A stretch of 64,000 nucleotides of DNA from Akkermansia muciniphila. GTDB lineage: Bacteria; Verrucomicrobiota; Verrucomicrobiia; Verrucomicrobiales; Akkermansiaceae. Positions 19,642-29,165 of the stretch are shown here, in pieces (the first letter of the stretch is position 1; every line of letters starts with the position of its first letter). The position numbers and the translations under genes were made by a program. Below the pieces are notes generated by a model. It was not told the origin of the DNA and did no database searches. It saw only the letters and a list, made by a program, of their open reading frames with translations. The stretch spans positions 219,063-283,062 of the forward strand of contig CANQLV010000003.1 in NCBI GenBank assembly GCA_947624785.1. The letters run 5' to 3'.

Positions 19642-20556
19642 ATGCCCGGCATTTCTACTACAGGCCTTCCCGCCACGCTGTTCCTTGCCGGACCCACCGG
19701 GTCGGGAAAATCCGCCGTGGCCGTGGAACTGGCGGAAATGCTGGGTGCGGAAATCGTCAGTTCGGACGCCTACCAGGTGTACCGTGAGCTTCCCATTCTA
19801 ACGGCGGCTCCCTCCCCGGAAGACCGGGCACGCGTTCCCCACCACATGGTGTCCATCATTCCGGCCCGGATGCCCTGGGACGCCACGGAACACTACCACC
19901 GCGCCATGCGGTGCGTGAAGGATATCCATGCCCGCGGAAAAACGGCCATCGTCACCGGCGGCTCCGGACTGTACTTCAAATTCCTCTCCCACGGCATGTC
20001 GGAGGCGCCGCCCGGTGACGCCGCCCTCCGCGCCGCTTTTGCGGACTGCTCCACGGAAGAATTGCACGCCAGGCTCGCATCCCTGGACCCGGAAGGCGCT
20101 GCCGCAACGGATCCCTCCAACCGCCGGTATGTGGAGCGCAACCTGGAAATCGTCCTTGCCGGAGGAAAACCCCTTTCCTTCTGGAAGCGGAACTGGCTGA
20201 AACCACCTCCGGGGCCCGGCTGGGCCATCACCAGGGATGTTCCGGAACTGGACGGAAGAATCGCCCTCCGCGCCGCACGCATGATGCAGGAGGGGGCCGT
20301 GGAGGAAGCAGCCGCCCTGGGCCCCTGCTCCGCCACGGCGGAACGCACCCTGGGCCTGGCGTTGATACGCAGCCTGCTGCGCGAGGAAATCACCCGTGAA
20401 ACCTGCCAGAGCCAGTTGGCGCTCGCCACCCGGCAATACGCCAAACGGCAGCGGACCTGGCTGAAACGTGAACAATGGCTCCGGGAACTTCCGGCTTCTC
20501 CATCCAATTCCCCGCGGGACCTTGCAGAGTGCATCATGCGGGAGCTGGAGCGTTAG
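19642..20556 (+). CDS. miaA: tRNA dimethylallyltransferase MiaA
   Basis: Transfers a dimethylallyl group to A37 of tRNAs that read codons starting with U. The ATG at 19642 gives 304 residues with the P-loop FLAGPTGSGKSAVAVELA, ISSDxxQ-type IVSSDAYQVYRELPI, VPHHMVSI, IVTGGSGLYF and the C-terminal RQYAKRQRTWLKR typical of the family. An earlier in-frame start would overlap the acyltransferase. Its substrate class includes tRNA-Ser. The acetyltransferase precedes it by 7 bases, so the two may share a transcript. Confidence 0.95.
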   Translation: MPGISTTGLPATLFLAGPTGSGKSAVAVELAEMLGAEIVSSDAYQVYRELPILTAAPSPEDRARVPHHMVSIIPARMPWDATEHYHRAMRCVKDIHARGKTAIVTGGSGLYFKFLSHGMSEAPPGDAALRAAFADCSTEELHARLASLDPEGAAATDPSNRRYVERNLEIVLAGGKPLSFWKRNWLKPPPGPGWAITRDVPELDGRIALRAARMMQEGAVEEAAALGPCSATAERTLGLALIRSLLREEITRETCQSQLALATRQYAKRQRTWLKREQWLRELPASPSNSPRDLAECIMRELER

Positions 20557-20667
20557 CCCCCCTCCTATGGCGGTAAACATCCGGAAAGCGGCGTCATCCT
20601 GTTATTCCGATGGCAACCCGCTTGCCTCCTTCCTTATCAGGCCACATCTAACATATTTTTGGAGAGA

Positions 20668-20697
20668 TTGACACTTAAATTGATAAAAAGTTATCAT
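20668..20697 (+). promoter_or_regulatory. Candidate sigma70 promoter before the secreted unknown gene
   Basis: TTGACA (20668-20673), a 17- to 18-base spacer, then TTATCA/TATCAT (20691-20697). A start site near 20704 would lie after the first ATG (20696), which supports the ATG at 20729 as the true start. Confidence 0.5.
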
Positions 20698-20728
20698 GAG
20701 TATCGTTCTTCGCAGTTCCTTTCCTGGC

Positions 20729-21718
20729 ATGAACTTTCCCTCTTTCCGCCTTTCTTCTACCGGCATTTTTCTGCATGCCCTGGCTGTACTGGCCCATGCG
20801 GAAGATATTCCCGCCACGGATGACCGCTCCCTGTACATCGAATCGGAAACGAAGGTTGTTTCTCCTCAATGCCTCATCGACCAGGGAGACCAGGACGAGG
20901 ACAGGAAACGCACCAAAGTCGGTATTGGAGAAGTGGTCACCTTAACCTTGAACGGCAAGAGGATTAAGGACGTGGACTCAGACTCCCTTGAATGGTCCCT
21001 GGAGCCGGAGAATGCGGCCAGCATTGAGAAATCAAATGACGATATTAATCAAGCTACGCTGACCATCAGCAGAAATCTTACCCAGGATACCACGCTGAAG
21101 GTTAGAGTCAAAACCAGCCTTGACGAAGAATTGCCGGAAAGGGAACCCTCCGTTTTTAGCATTCTCGTTCCTTCCGACATTAAAGCGGAACATTCCGGGA
21201 AACGGGTGGAAAAACATCCCCGGGACAGGGAAAAAGACAGACCGGGAGCTTCCTCCAAGCTTGTCGTGACTTTTCTTCCCTTGGCGGTCAGTTTCAGCAA
21301 CGTTCCCATCATGGAACGGGCGGAAGACCCGGAAGGATTCAAACCGGTGCATACCCCGGGAAAACAGTTGATGTGGCCCAATGCCCTGAATGCCCACCAT
21401 CATGACAACATCGGCTGGAGATGGGACAAGGAGGAGGATATTCGCTTGCAGCATTTGCAGAACATGAAACTTCCCGATTCCTTTTCATGGACCTGCGGGT
21501 GGTACGTACACGCCGACGGCAAGGACTGCTGCAAGGTCGGCAATGACACGTACTCCCAGGATTTCAATTTTGAATATGAAGATGAACGGGAAACCAATGA
21601 GAACTCCCCCACCAGAGGCTTGAAAAATATCAAGGTAAGCATCACCAAATTCGGATGCACCGTCACGCGTAGCACAGCAGGCGACGCCCTGCATGCCGAC
21701 TCTACCGCCAATCCATAA
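20729..21718 (+). CDS. Secreted protein of unknown function with Ig-like segment
   Basis: Not assigned. From the ATG at 20729 the product is 329 residues with a plausible signal peptide (MNFPSFRLSSTGIFLHALAVLAHA). A beta-rich segment follows (VGIGEVVTLTLNGKRI to ATLTISRNLTQ), which looks Ig-like. A charged linker (HPRDREKDRPG) leads to a second domain with VTFLPLAVSFSNVPIMER, several His and Trp residues, and a paired Cys block (DCCKVG). Architectures with a VG[IV]GE strand and a P-x-x-VSF-x-N strand occur in uncharacterised exported proteins of several phyla; this is from memory and was not searched. It precedes another secreted unknown by 18 bases and probably shares its transcript. Confidence 0.7.
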   Translation: MNFPSFRLSSTGIFLHALAVLAHAEDIPATDDRSLYIESETKVVSPQCLIDQGDQDEDRKRTKVGIGEVVTLTLNGKRIKDVDSDSLEWSLEPENAASIEKSNDDINQATLTISRNLTQDTTLKVRVKTSLDEELPEREPSVFSILVPSDIKAEHSGKRVEKHPRDREKDRPGASSKLVVTFLPLAVSFSNVPIMERAEDPEGFKPVHTPGKQLMWPNALNAHHHDNIGWRWDKEEDIRLQHLQNMKLPDSFSWTCGWYVHADGKDCCKVGNDTYSQDFNFEYEDERETNENSPTRGLKNIKVSITKFGCTVTRSTAGDALHADSTANP

Positions 21719-21736
21719 CCTCCTGTTTTTAGCATC

Positions 21737-22564
21737 ATGAATAAATCTTATCCCTTCCTTCTGTTATTCGTCCTTTACTCGCTGTCTTTTCCCTGTTCAG
21801 CCTCTCCGGAGCAGGACCAGCTCCCCCTTCCTTCCGCCATCAGGAATCTGAACAGGCAGAACCCGGAACTCCTGCGGCTCAAGAAACTGCTGGACAGTGG
21901 CCAGATCATTCCGTTCTACCAGGGGGCGGATAAAATATTGAAAGAAGCCAACCGCTACCGGAAAAAAGACGTCACCCCTCAGGAATTGACGGAGGGGCTT
22001 TTCCTGTGCTATCTGATTGCCAAGGCCCCGTTCATTGACCTCAACGATTACGAAAATGTCGAATGGCTTGCTACCTACACTAGCGTAGATCACCACGCAA
22101 AAGAGTTTTTCACGAACAGCATCCCTTTCCTTGCGCTAACGGACAAGAATAGCAGCCTCCCGGGCAAGGAAGAGGCCCTTCGATTTTATTTATCCGCAAA
22201 AGCTCTGATCATCAAACAATTCCACAGCCAAGTGGATTATGCTTTTGAAGCTACGGAAATTTTCGCCCACATGCTTATCGACCATGCCTCCGGAATGCCA
22301 GAAGGAAACGATACCAAGCTGTTCAACAAAACAAGCGCGCTGAGTTCGAGAAGCAACAACGCTCAATTCGCCATCAAAAGCAAAGAACGCGGATTTATCA
22401 GGGAACTGATGACCTGCTTCCCGACCAAAGCCCAGGAGGTCAAAAAATACCTGCGTCTGGCCGGATACAGGGACAAGGATATTCCGGCCCTGCTGGACAG
22501 GACCGTCGGCCGGGTGCCGAAGGCCGCGTACCTGTACAAGGGCTTGACCAAACAGAGAGATTGA
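21737..22564 (+). CDS. Secreted protein of unknown function
   Basis: Not recognised. It is a 275-residue protein with a clear signal peptide (MNKSYPFLLLFVLYSLSFPCSA) and a mostly helical mature part with no Cys after the signal and no catalytic motif I can name. Charged helical segments such as RNLNRQNPELLRLKKLLDSG and KSKERGFIRELMTC occupy the body. It follows the Ig-like secreted protein with an 18-base gap, so the two may function together in the periplasm. No membrane segment other than the signal peptide is evident. Confidence 0.7.
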   Translation: MNKSYPFLLLFVLYSLSFPCSASPEQDQLPLPSAIRNLNRQNPELLRLKKLLDSGQIIPFYQGADKILKEANRYRKKDVTPQELTEGLFLCYLIAKAPFIDLNDYENVEWLATYTSVDHHAKEFFTNSIPFLALTDKNSSLPGKEEALRFYLSAKALIIKQFHSQVDYAFEATEIFAHMLIDHASGMPEGNDTKLFNKTSALSSRSNNAQFAIKSKERGFIRELMTCFPTKAQEVKKYLRLAGYRDKDIPALLDRTVGRVPKAAYLYKGLTKQRD

Positions 22565-22793
22565 GACGGTGCAAAAACCGTATTCCAAGTAATAAAAAGC
22601 GGTATTGACGCCAGCCCCTTTCTGCAAAAAAGACCGTAAAACACCGTCCCGTCATTTTCCCCGTTTCCGGCTGGATATCCGTCCTCCTCTCTTTTTGTCT
22701 TGGCTTGCGGGGGCATCTTTGATTTACAGGGGCAGGCGGCAGAACCTTTCCAAAGGCAGGCCGTCCCATCACATCCATATCTTTTTCAGCATC

Positions 22794-23867
22794 GTGGCAC
22801 GCATTCTTGTAGGCTTATCAGGCGGGGTGGACAGCTCCGTGGCAGCAGCCCTGCTCGTGGAGCAGGGACATGACGTGGTGGGTGCCTACATGAAAAACTG
22901 GGTGAATGACGAGGGCATTCCCGGTGAATGCCCGTGGGAGCAGGATATTCAGGACGCGCTGGCCGTCGCCAAAAGAATCGGCATTGAATTCCGGGTCATC
23001 GACCTGGTGGACGAATACCGCGCCCGCATCGTGAATTATCTGATTGAAGGCTACCGCGCCGGATACACGCCCAATCCGGACGTACTGTGCAACCGGGAAA
23101 TGAAGTTCGGCGTCTTTCTGGATTACGCCCTGGAACAAGGGTTTGATTGCGTAGCCACCGGCCACTACGCCCGCAGGCTGGATACGCCGCAAGGTTCCTT
23201 CATCCTGCGCGGGCGGGACCCGAACAAGGACCAGTCCTATTTCCTGTCCCTGATGCGCCCGGACCAGATAGCCCGCGCCGTGTTCCCCCTGGGAGACCTG
23301 CTGAAGCCGGAAGTCCGCGTGCTGGCGGACAAATACGCCCTTCCCACGGCGCGCAAGAAGGACAGCCAGGGCATCTGCTTCATCGGCCAGGTGAAGATGA
23401 GCGATTTCCTGCGCCACTACCTGCCGGACAAGCCCGGCAAAATCGTGGATACGGAGGGGAAGGCGCTCGGCTCCCACAACGGCCTTCACCTGTTCACCAT
23501 GGGCCAGCGGAAAGGCCACGGAGTCGCCTCCCCGCGGGAAGGAATCGCCTACGTGGTAGTGGGGAAGGACGTCCAGCGCAACCGCCTGATTCTGGGATAC
23601 GAAGACACGTCCACGCGGGGACTGTACGCGGCCCATGCGGTGGTCGGCGGCATTTCCAATACGCTGGAGCCCCTGCCCTCCCGAGTCATGGCGCAGCCCC
23701 GCTACCGCGCCAAGGCGGAATGGGCCTCCTGTGAATATCTGGAAGAAGGGAAGGTGCGCCTGAGCTTTGACACGCCCCTCCGGGCGCTGGCCGTGGGACA
23801 GGTCTGCGCCTTTTACGACGGAGGCAAGTTGCTCGGGGGCGGTTTTTTTGAATCCATAGAACCATGA
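22794..23867 (+). CDS. mnmA: tRNA-specific 2-thiouridylase MnmA
   Basis: Adds sulfur to U34 of Lys, Glu and Gln tRNAs. The GTG at 22794 gives 357 residues, the family size, starting directly at the PP-loop: ARILVGLSGGVDSSVAA. Catalytic cysteines are visible in NPDVLCNREMKFG and in DSQGICFIG, and the tRNA-binding MGQRKGHG is present. The frame is open 63 codons further upstream but those residues do not resemble MnmA. The stop overlaps the mnmE start (ATGA). Confidence 0.95.
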   Translation: MARILVGLSGGVDSSVAAALLVEQGHDVVGAYMKNWVNDEGIPGECPWEQDIQDALAVAKRIGIEFRVIDLVDEYRARIVNYLIEGYRAGYTPNPDVLCNREMKFGVFLDYALEQGFDCVATGHYARRLDTPQGSFILRGRDPNKDQSYFLSLMRPDQIARAVFPLGDLLKPEVRVLADKYALPTARKKDSQGICFIGQVKMSDFLRHYLPDKPGKIVDTEGKALGSHNGLHLFTMGQRKGHGVASPREGIAYVVVGKDVQRNRLILGYEDTSTRGLYAAHAVVGGISNTLEPLPSRVMAQPRYRAKAEWASCEYLEEGKVRLSFDTPLRALAVGQVCAFYDGGKLLGGGFFESIEP

Positions 23868-25213
23868 TTGACCCGGAACGCACCATCGCCGCGCAGGCCA
23901 CCGCCGCAGGACAGGGAGCCATCGCCGTCATCCGCATGAGCGGTCCCGGCTGCATGGCCATCCTGAAACAATGCACTCCCGCGGCCTTCACGGACCGCCT
24001 CCAGCCGCGGCGCGCGACGCTGGCCCGCATCCTGGACGCGGAGGGAACCGCGATTGACCAGGCGCTCATCACCTGGTTTCCGGCTCCGGCCAGTTATACG
24101 GGGGAAGATACCGTGGAAGTTTCCTGCCATGGCGGCATGCTGGTGACGGACCGCCTGCTGAAACGCCTGTACCAGTGCGGCGCCTTCCCGGCGGAACCGG
24201 GAGAGTTTACGAAGAGGGCTTTCCTGAACGGTCGCATGGACCTGACCCAGGCGGAAGCCGTGATGGATGTGATTTCCGCCGGGAGCGACCTGGCCCTGAA
24301 AGCCGCGCAAACCCAGCTGGACGGAGGCATCGGCTCCCAGGTGGACGAATTGAAGGAGAGCCTGGTCCATGTTCTGGCCCACATTGAGGCCTATATTGAT
24401 TTTCCGGATGAAGACATTTCTCCGGACACCGCCTCCGGTTTGCTGGCGCGCCTCCGGAGCATGGAAGAAAAGCTTTCCGCCCTTCTCCGGACTGCCGAGG
24501 GCGGCCGTCTTCTGCGTGAAGGCATCCGCACGGCGATCGCCGGACCGCCCAACGTGGGAAAGTCCAGCCTGCTGAATACCCTGCTGGGGTATGACCGGGC
24601 CATTGTCAGCAATATCGCCGGAACCACGCGGGACACGGTGGAGGAATCCATCCAGCTCTCCGGGCTGGCCCTGCGGCTGATTGATACGGCAGGCGTCCGG
24701 GAATCTTCTGACGTCATTGAACAGGCTGGCATCACCCGCACCAACAGGGCGCTGGAATCCGCGGACCTCGTTCTGGAAGTGGCAGACGCCTCCGCGCCCC
24801 GGACAGAGGCGTTCCCCACCGCCGCCCGTACCGCGCCCCGGCTGCTGATTCTGAACAAGTGCGACCTGGGAATCCACCCGGACTGGGAGGCCGTTCCCGG
24901 CATCCGTTTTTCCTGCGCCACCGGAGCAGGCAGAAAGGAATTGGAAGAAGCCATTATCCAGGCCTTTGCCTCCTCCCTGCCCGGTGAAACGGGCAGTTCC
25001 CTAGTAGCCATCAACGCCCGGCACCAGCATGAACTGGGCCTTTGCCTGGAGCATGTGCGGCTGGCTTCGGAGTCCATCTCCCGGCAGGAAAGTCCGGAAT
25101 TTACGGCGCTGGAACTCAGGGAAGCCCTGACGCACCTGGGGGAAATCACCGGAGCCGTGGATACGGAGGACGTACTGGGCGCCATTTTTTCCTCCTTCTG
25201 CCTGGGCAAGTAG
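23864..25213 (+). CDS. mnmE: tRNA uridine-5-carboxymethylaminomethyl GTPase MnmE
   Basis: GTPase that works with MnmG to modify position 5 of U34, complementing the 2-thiolation by MnmA. The 449-residue protein has the folate-binding N domain (GAIAVIRMSGP, EVSCHGG, EFTKRAFLNGRMDLTQAEA), the GTPase P-loop GPPNVGKSSLLN, the switch region AGTTRDTVEE, DTAG, NKCD and the C-terminal FCLGK ending with the conserved Cys. An ATGA overlap with mnmA implies translational coupling of two steps at the same nucleotide. mnmG is not in the window. It is the last native gene before the AT-rich island. Confidence 0.96.
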   Translation: MIDPERTIAAQATAAGQGAIAVIRMSGPGCMAILKQCTPAAFTDRLQPRRATLARILDAEGTAIDQALITWFPAPASYTGEDTVEVSCHGGMLVTDRLLKRLYQCGAFPAEPGEFTKRAFLNGRMDLTQAEAVMDVISAGSDLALKAAQTQLDGGIGSQVDELKESLVHVLAHIEAYIDFPDEDISPDTASGLLARLRSMEEKLSALLRTAEGGRLLREGIRTAIAGPPNVGKSSLLNTLLGYDRAIVSNIAGTTRDTVEESIQLSGLALRLIDTAGVRESSDVIEQAGITRTNRALESADLVLEVADASAPRTEAFPTAARTAPRLLILNKCDLGIHPDWEAVPGIRFSCATGAGRKELEEAIIQAFASSLPGETGSSLVAINARHQHELGLCLEHVRLASESISRQESPEFTALELREALTHLGEITGAVDTEDVLGAIFSSFCLGK

Positions 25214-25790
25214 GGAATAGTTACCAACGATTAACATATGTCTGCCCTTATAATATTTCGGAATTATTTCCTTTAGTCTTGTGGAAATCGCTCTTTTTGT
25301 TTTACCTTTTTCGAATTCTTGACGAACAACACCAGCCTTTCATTGTTGCAATTCAAATTCCTTCGATGAGTGATAAAAACGACGTTACAAGATTACTCTA
25401 TATAGTTCCGTAATATTTTAATTTTATGAGGAATCGGGAAATAGCACTTATTAAATTAGAAATGATGATTCTAAAAATAGAATACTCAATAAGAATCAAC
25501 ATTTTTTCATAAATAATTGTCGAAAGTTAAAGATATTAATTATTTTAAATTAAAAATTCTCTAACATCACACGCTGAATAACAATGACAACATCGAATGC
25601 TATCTCCTAATTTTAGAAAAAGGGAGGAATAACATTTAATAATCTATTGATTGTTTGATGATATACAAAATAAGGACTGGGAGTTTTACTCAACATCGAT
25701 TTCCTTGTTTGTAAAAAATTAACATCGATTTTTAGCTGAAATGTTACGTTCACTATAAACATTTAAAGTTTTATTTTCTCCATCCACTGG
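25214..25790. other. AT-rich intergenic stretch at the left edge of the foreign island
   Basis: About 580 bases of low-GC DNA without a supportable gene. AACATCGATTT is repeated at 25692-25702 and 25721-25731, and AAATGTT (25739-25745) can pair with AACATTT (25758-25764) just past the reverse transcriptase stop, perhaps a weak terminator. The composition changes abruptly a few tens of bases after mnmE. Confidence 0.5.
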
Positions 25791-28700
25791 TTACACTTCC
25801 AAATATTCTTGTACATAGTCAAACATATCAGGATCGAGTCCCATATCACCACGATAATGTATATTAAAATTTATTCTTGTTTTTATGAGGGAATTATTTA
25901 CAGAAAAAAGATAGTCGTTCAGGGCAATGAGTTCCGGAATGAGCCATTCATGTTTCTTCATCATCCATCGGCAGAGAACACTGCACGCGTCCTGGTGGCA
26001 TTTCTCTCTCGGTTTAGTGCCACTTTTTATTTCTATGCTGATGCTATCGTCTTTCATACTGCATTGGCAACTTTCACACTTATTATTTTTGGTTGCAGAA
26101 GTAAGTTGTTTGACATTCAGATATAAATTAAGGTTTATATCCTCTGAAATTGGTTTTTCGTCTAACTTCTTCTCCTCGTCTTCATCTGCTTTGTAAACGG
26201 TCTTCAACTCGATCCTATCTGTCACAAGATGCGAAATCCAATGGAATTTCGATGTTAAAGACAAGTGTTGGAGATTCTGTCGTAGCAGATGATAATTCAC
26301 TCTGTCGTTGGCCACATCAAGTAAATCTGCTAATCGGACGAGTATCATCAAATATTTCAAGCTAACCGTATCATCTTTTGCTCTCGATTTCAAACCATAT
26401 ACATCATATACGTCATAGCCATGACTTTCAGATACTTTTGCCACAAATGAAAGCAATGTAGGTTCAAGGTAGCTGAGCAATGTATTAGACCTGTCGCGAA
26501 TAAATTTCGCACTATCTGTAGCATGATGGTCTCTTACTTCACTCTCAAAATAACCATATACCTCATTGAAAATAGATACCAAGAATTTACCCGCATTTTT
26601 CAACCGAGAATTCTTGCGATCTTCAGGCTTTATAGAATTGAAAGCTTTCAATTCATCCTGCATCTTTACCATCAAATCGGATATGATAGCTATATTCTTA
26701 CCTTCGGCAGAACTCATTCTACCAAGGTCGGGATGAATCACCATGCTAATGTCATGTAGATAACAAGCTAAGAATAAGATATAATAATCAATATCTTTCA
26801 AGACAAAATAGTCGATTCTATTAGTCAACTCCAACGACTTGTCAATTAGAGTCACTGCGTGTTCCTCATTGTGAAGTGTATATGTGTTAAGAAATTTAGA
26901 ACCGTTATACCACAGACCTTTTGTCAGTCGATGAGTGAGAATCAATGAATCTACCCATTCTGGCTTACGCACATGACTGATGAATTTGTTCAACACGCCA
27001 AGTAGTCCCATATCAATACCCATACAGTTTGATATATCCTTGTCTTTTACATGTTCAACAAACTCTTCAAACTGCTCTAACTTAAAATCTTTGTTCCTCA
27101 GGTATGCTAGTATTCGAAGTTCGGTATAGCGGAACTTGCGGGAATTAGTCTTCATAAATGTCAAGGCATCTGACGGAACAACACCCACAATTTCTGAAAA
27201 ATAAACATTCAGAATTCTTCTTTGGTATTCTGAAGATGATTTCATCACAAACACCGTAAAACCTTTCCCTCCGTATCCGTTATCCTTCATTCCATACATT
27301 TCCATTAAAGATTTTCCGGTCATGAATGCGCGGAATTTTTCCATCTGCTTTTCGGAATTAATGCTTTTGAGTCCGCTAAAGTTCTCTTTAGACCAACGAA
27401 TGAGGGATGCGTATACGTCCTGAGAAAATGATTTCATCATAACGGCACTACTGGCATCTTTAGCAAAAAAAAGATACTTATATCTTTTTTCATCATCTTT
27501 GTTTCCAAGTTTTAATGCCATTTTTTCGAATTCACTAATGTGTAAACTTAACTTTTGAGCTTCCTCTTTCGACTCTTTTTGTATAAGTAATCTATATTCA
27601 GACTGGAATATGTCCTCATCGTTTTGCTCAAACCAGTCTGTGAGATTGTTCACCTTTTTTAAAAACCGTTCTTCAAAGCTCTCGAGCAAGGCTACATTGG
27701 GACCTCCCTCTTCTCTTATTTTTAATAAACGATTACGATAAAGGAAAAATTTCTTAAATCTGCGCAGGAGTTTCAATTTCGAAGACACTTTGTTTTTATG
27801 CTCAGCACCAGCATTCTCTTCCGTCTTTTTTTTCTGCTCTTTTATTTCTCGAGAAATTACCTTATCAAAAGCTTCCAGTTTTCCAAGAGACACTTGATCG
27901 TCTATTTCATCCAAACTCCAAGAGAGGTTGGATGAAATAGATATTTCTCTAGCTAAATTCAGAATCGAGCCAAATTGATTGTCAATTGTATCTATTGGGG
28001 TAAACACACTTTTTCCTTCTTCATGAAATTTAATTTGATATTTCAATTTTTCATGAAAATCCAAATATTTCTGTGGAACGAAATCTTCTATATCGCTTTT
28101 ATCCAACGCTACCCTTTTGCACCATTTAGAAAGATCTTCATTAAGTTGACTTATTCTTTTTTTAAATAAATTTTCATTTAATTCTGCTTGAATATAAATC
28201 ACCGAATCATCAACATAGAAATAGGCATCACCGTGGAAATATTCATTTTTCATAAGGTAATTCTTGATTTCTATCATACAGAGATTACCGAAAAAATAAG
28301 ATTGTGGCAAGCCTTGCGGAATACCACAATTCATGAATAAATCACCACGCGGCGTTTCGAAATTATCCGGATAGTAGCAGTCTTTCCACGGTTCAATATT
28401 ATCTTCTTCTAACTTGAAGAATAGCAATTTTGCAACAGCCATCTTTAAAGCTGGCAAGTCATCTTTATATGTTGAAGAAAGCTTTTCAATAATATAATTA
28501 TAAAGCAATTTTGGTGAAATAGACGGAAAGAAATTCTTAATATCCAGACACACTTCCGTCAGATAATTATGATTATTCTGATATGATCGGCAATGTTCAA
28601 TCACATTTTCAGTATATTCCTTGTACTTCGTCTGCCATTTATGGAACAAGTACTGAACATTCGTGCTTGGTATGTTACCATAAAAATTATGTGGAACAAG

Positions 28701-29165
28701 TTTTGACAAGTCAGACAAATTTCTCTTGCCTTCTTTGTAGTTATCTTCATACATCAAACTATTCAGGATGCTAACCATACAAATTAGGTCAATCAAACGA
28801 GCTATATGCAGTGGACGAAATTTCAGCACCTCGTCATCATAATTCTTTAGTTTGAAATAGACTTTAGCCTCAAACAAATTTTCTTCGCTTGAAAAAATCC
28901 ACTGAAGTTTCTGTTGACAAACTATTATGACCTTTTCTATCAGCTCAATATTATGTTTGTCTGCGAGCGCATAATATAACTCCAAATCATTTTTTGCTAT
29001 TACATCAATCACCTCGCCAGATTTGTCAAAAAATTCAACTGGATTATCAGTATTCAACAAGCCTTTATCAAATATATACGATTCCATGCAGAATATCGCA
29101 TTGAAAATATTCTGATCATCAAGAATCTTTTTATATAATTTATATTGAGTTATATTCAGTATCAT
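25791..29165 (-). CDS. Reverse transcriptase fused to HD-type phosphohydrolase domain
   Basis: A 1124-residue protein with two recognisable parts. Residues about 140-380 hold a reverse transcriptase: CLDIKNFFPSIS (first catalytic Asp), CGIPQGLPQSYFFGN and FYVDDSVIY with the YxDD box. Residues about 760-970 hold an HD-type domain: LHNEEH, CYLHDIS, RDHHATDS, SESHG and LVRLADLLDVANDRV, the pattern of HD phosphohydrolases with several metal-binding His and Asp. A Cys cluster (CESCQC, then C-x4-C-x3-C) near residue 1030-1065 may bind zinc. The middle is helical and charged. It is the last gene of a three-gene operon; its ATG overlaps the previous stop (ATGA), so that start is chosen over an in-frame one 13 codons earlier. 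No Cas1 or group II maturase domain is seen. Catalytic motifs are intact. Anti-phage defence is the likely role, by analogy with UG/Abi-type reverse transcriptases. Confidence 0.85.
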   Translation of the reverse strand: MILNITQYKLYKKILDDQNIFNAIFCMESYIFDKGLLNTDNPVEFFDKSGEVIDVIAKNDLELYYALADKHNIELIEKVIIVCQQKLQWIFSSEENLFEAKVYFKLKNYDDEVLKFRPLHIARLIDLICMVSILNSLMYEDNYKEGKRNLSDLSKLVPHNFYGNIPSTNVQYLFHKWQTKYKEYTENVIEHCRSYQNNHNYLTEVCLDIKNFFPSISPKLLYNYIIEKLSSTYKDDLPALKMAVAKLLFFKLEEDNIEPWKDCYYPDNFETPRGDLFMNCGIPQGLPQSYFFGNLCMIEIKNYLMKNEYFHGDAYFYVDDSVIYIQAELNENLFKKRISQLNEDLSKWCKRVALDKSDIEDFVPQKYLDFHEKLKYQIKFHEEGKSVFTPIDTIDNQFGSILNLAREISISSNLSWSLDEIDDQVSLGKLEAFDKVISREIKEQKKKTEENAGAEHKNKVSSKLKLLRRFKKFFLYRNRLLKIREEGGPNVALLESFEERFLKKVNNLTDWFEQNDEDIFQSEYRLLIQKESKEEAQKLSLHISEFEKMALKLGNKDDEKRYKYLFFAKDASSAVMMKSFSQDVYASLIRWSKENFSGLKSINSEKQMEKFRAFMTGKSLMEMYGMKDNGYGGKGFTVFVMKSSSEYQRRILNVYFSEIVGVVPSDALTFMKTNSRKFRYTELRILAYLRNKDFKLEQFEEFVEHVKDKDISNCMGIDMGLLGVLNKFISHVRKPEWVDSLILTHRLTKGLWYNGSKFLNTYTLHNEEHAVTLIDKSLELTNRIDYFVLKDIDYYILFLACYLHDISMVIHPDLGRMSSAEGKNIAIISDLMVKMQDELKAFNSIKPEDRKNSRLKNAGKFLVSIFNEVYGYFESEVRDHHATDSAKFIRDRSNTLLSYLEPTLLSFVAKVSESHGYDVYDVYGLKSRAKDDTVSLKYLMILVRLADLLDVANDRVNYHLLRQNLQHLSLTSKFHWISHLVTDRIELKTVYKADEDEEKKLDEKPISEDINLNLYLNVKQLTSATKNNKCESCQCSMKDDSISIEIKSGTKPREKCHQDACSVLCRWMMKKHEWLIPELIALNDYLFSVNNSLIKTRINFNIHYRGDMGLDPDMFDYVQEYLEV

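Noticed and set aside
25791..29165. RT as part of a diversity-generating retroelement, group II intron or CRISPR-Cas1 module
   Set aside because: No template/variable repeat pair, no maturase or Cas1 domain and no CRISPR repeats are seen; the HD fusion and primase partner argue otherwise.
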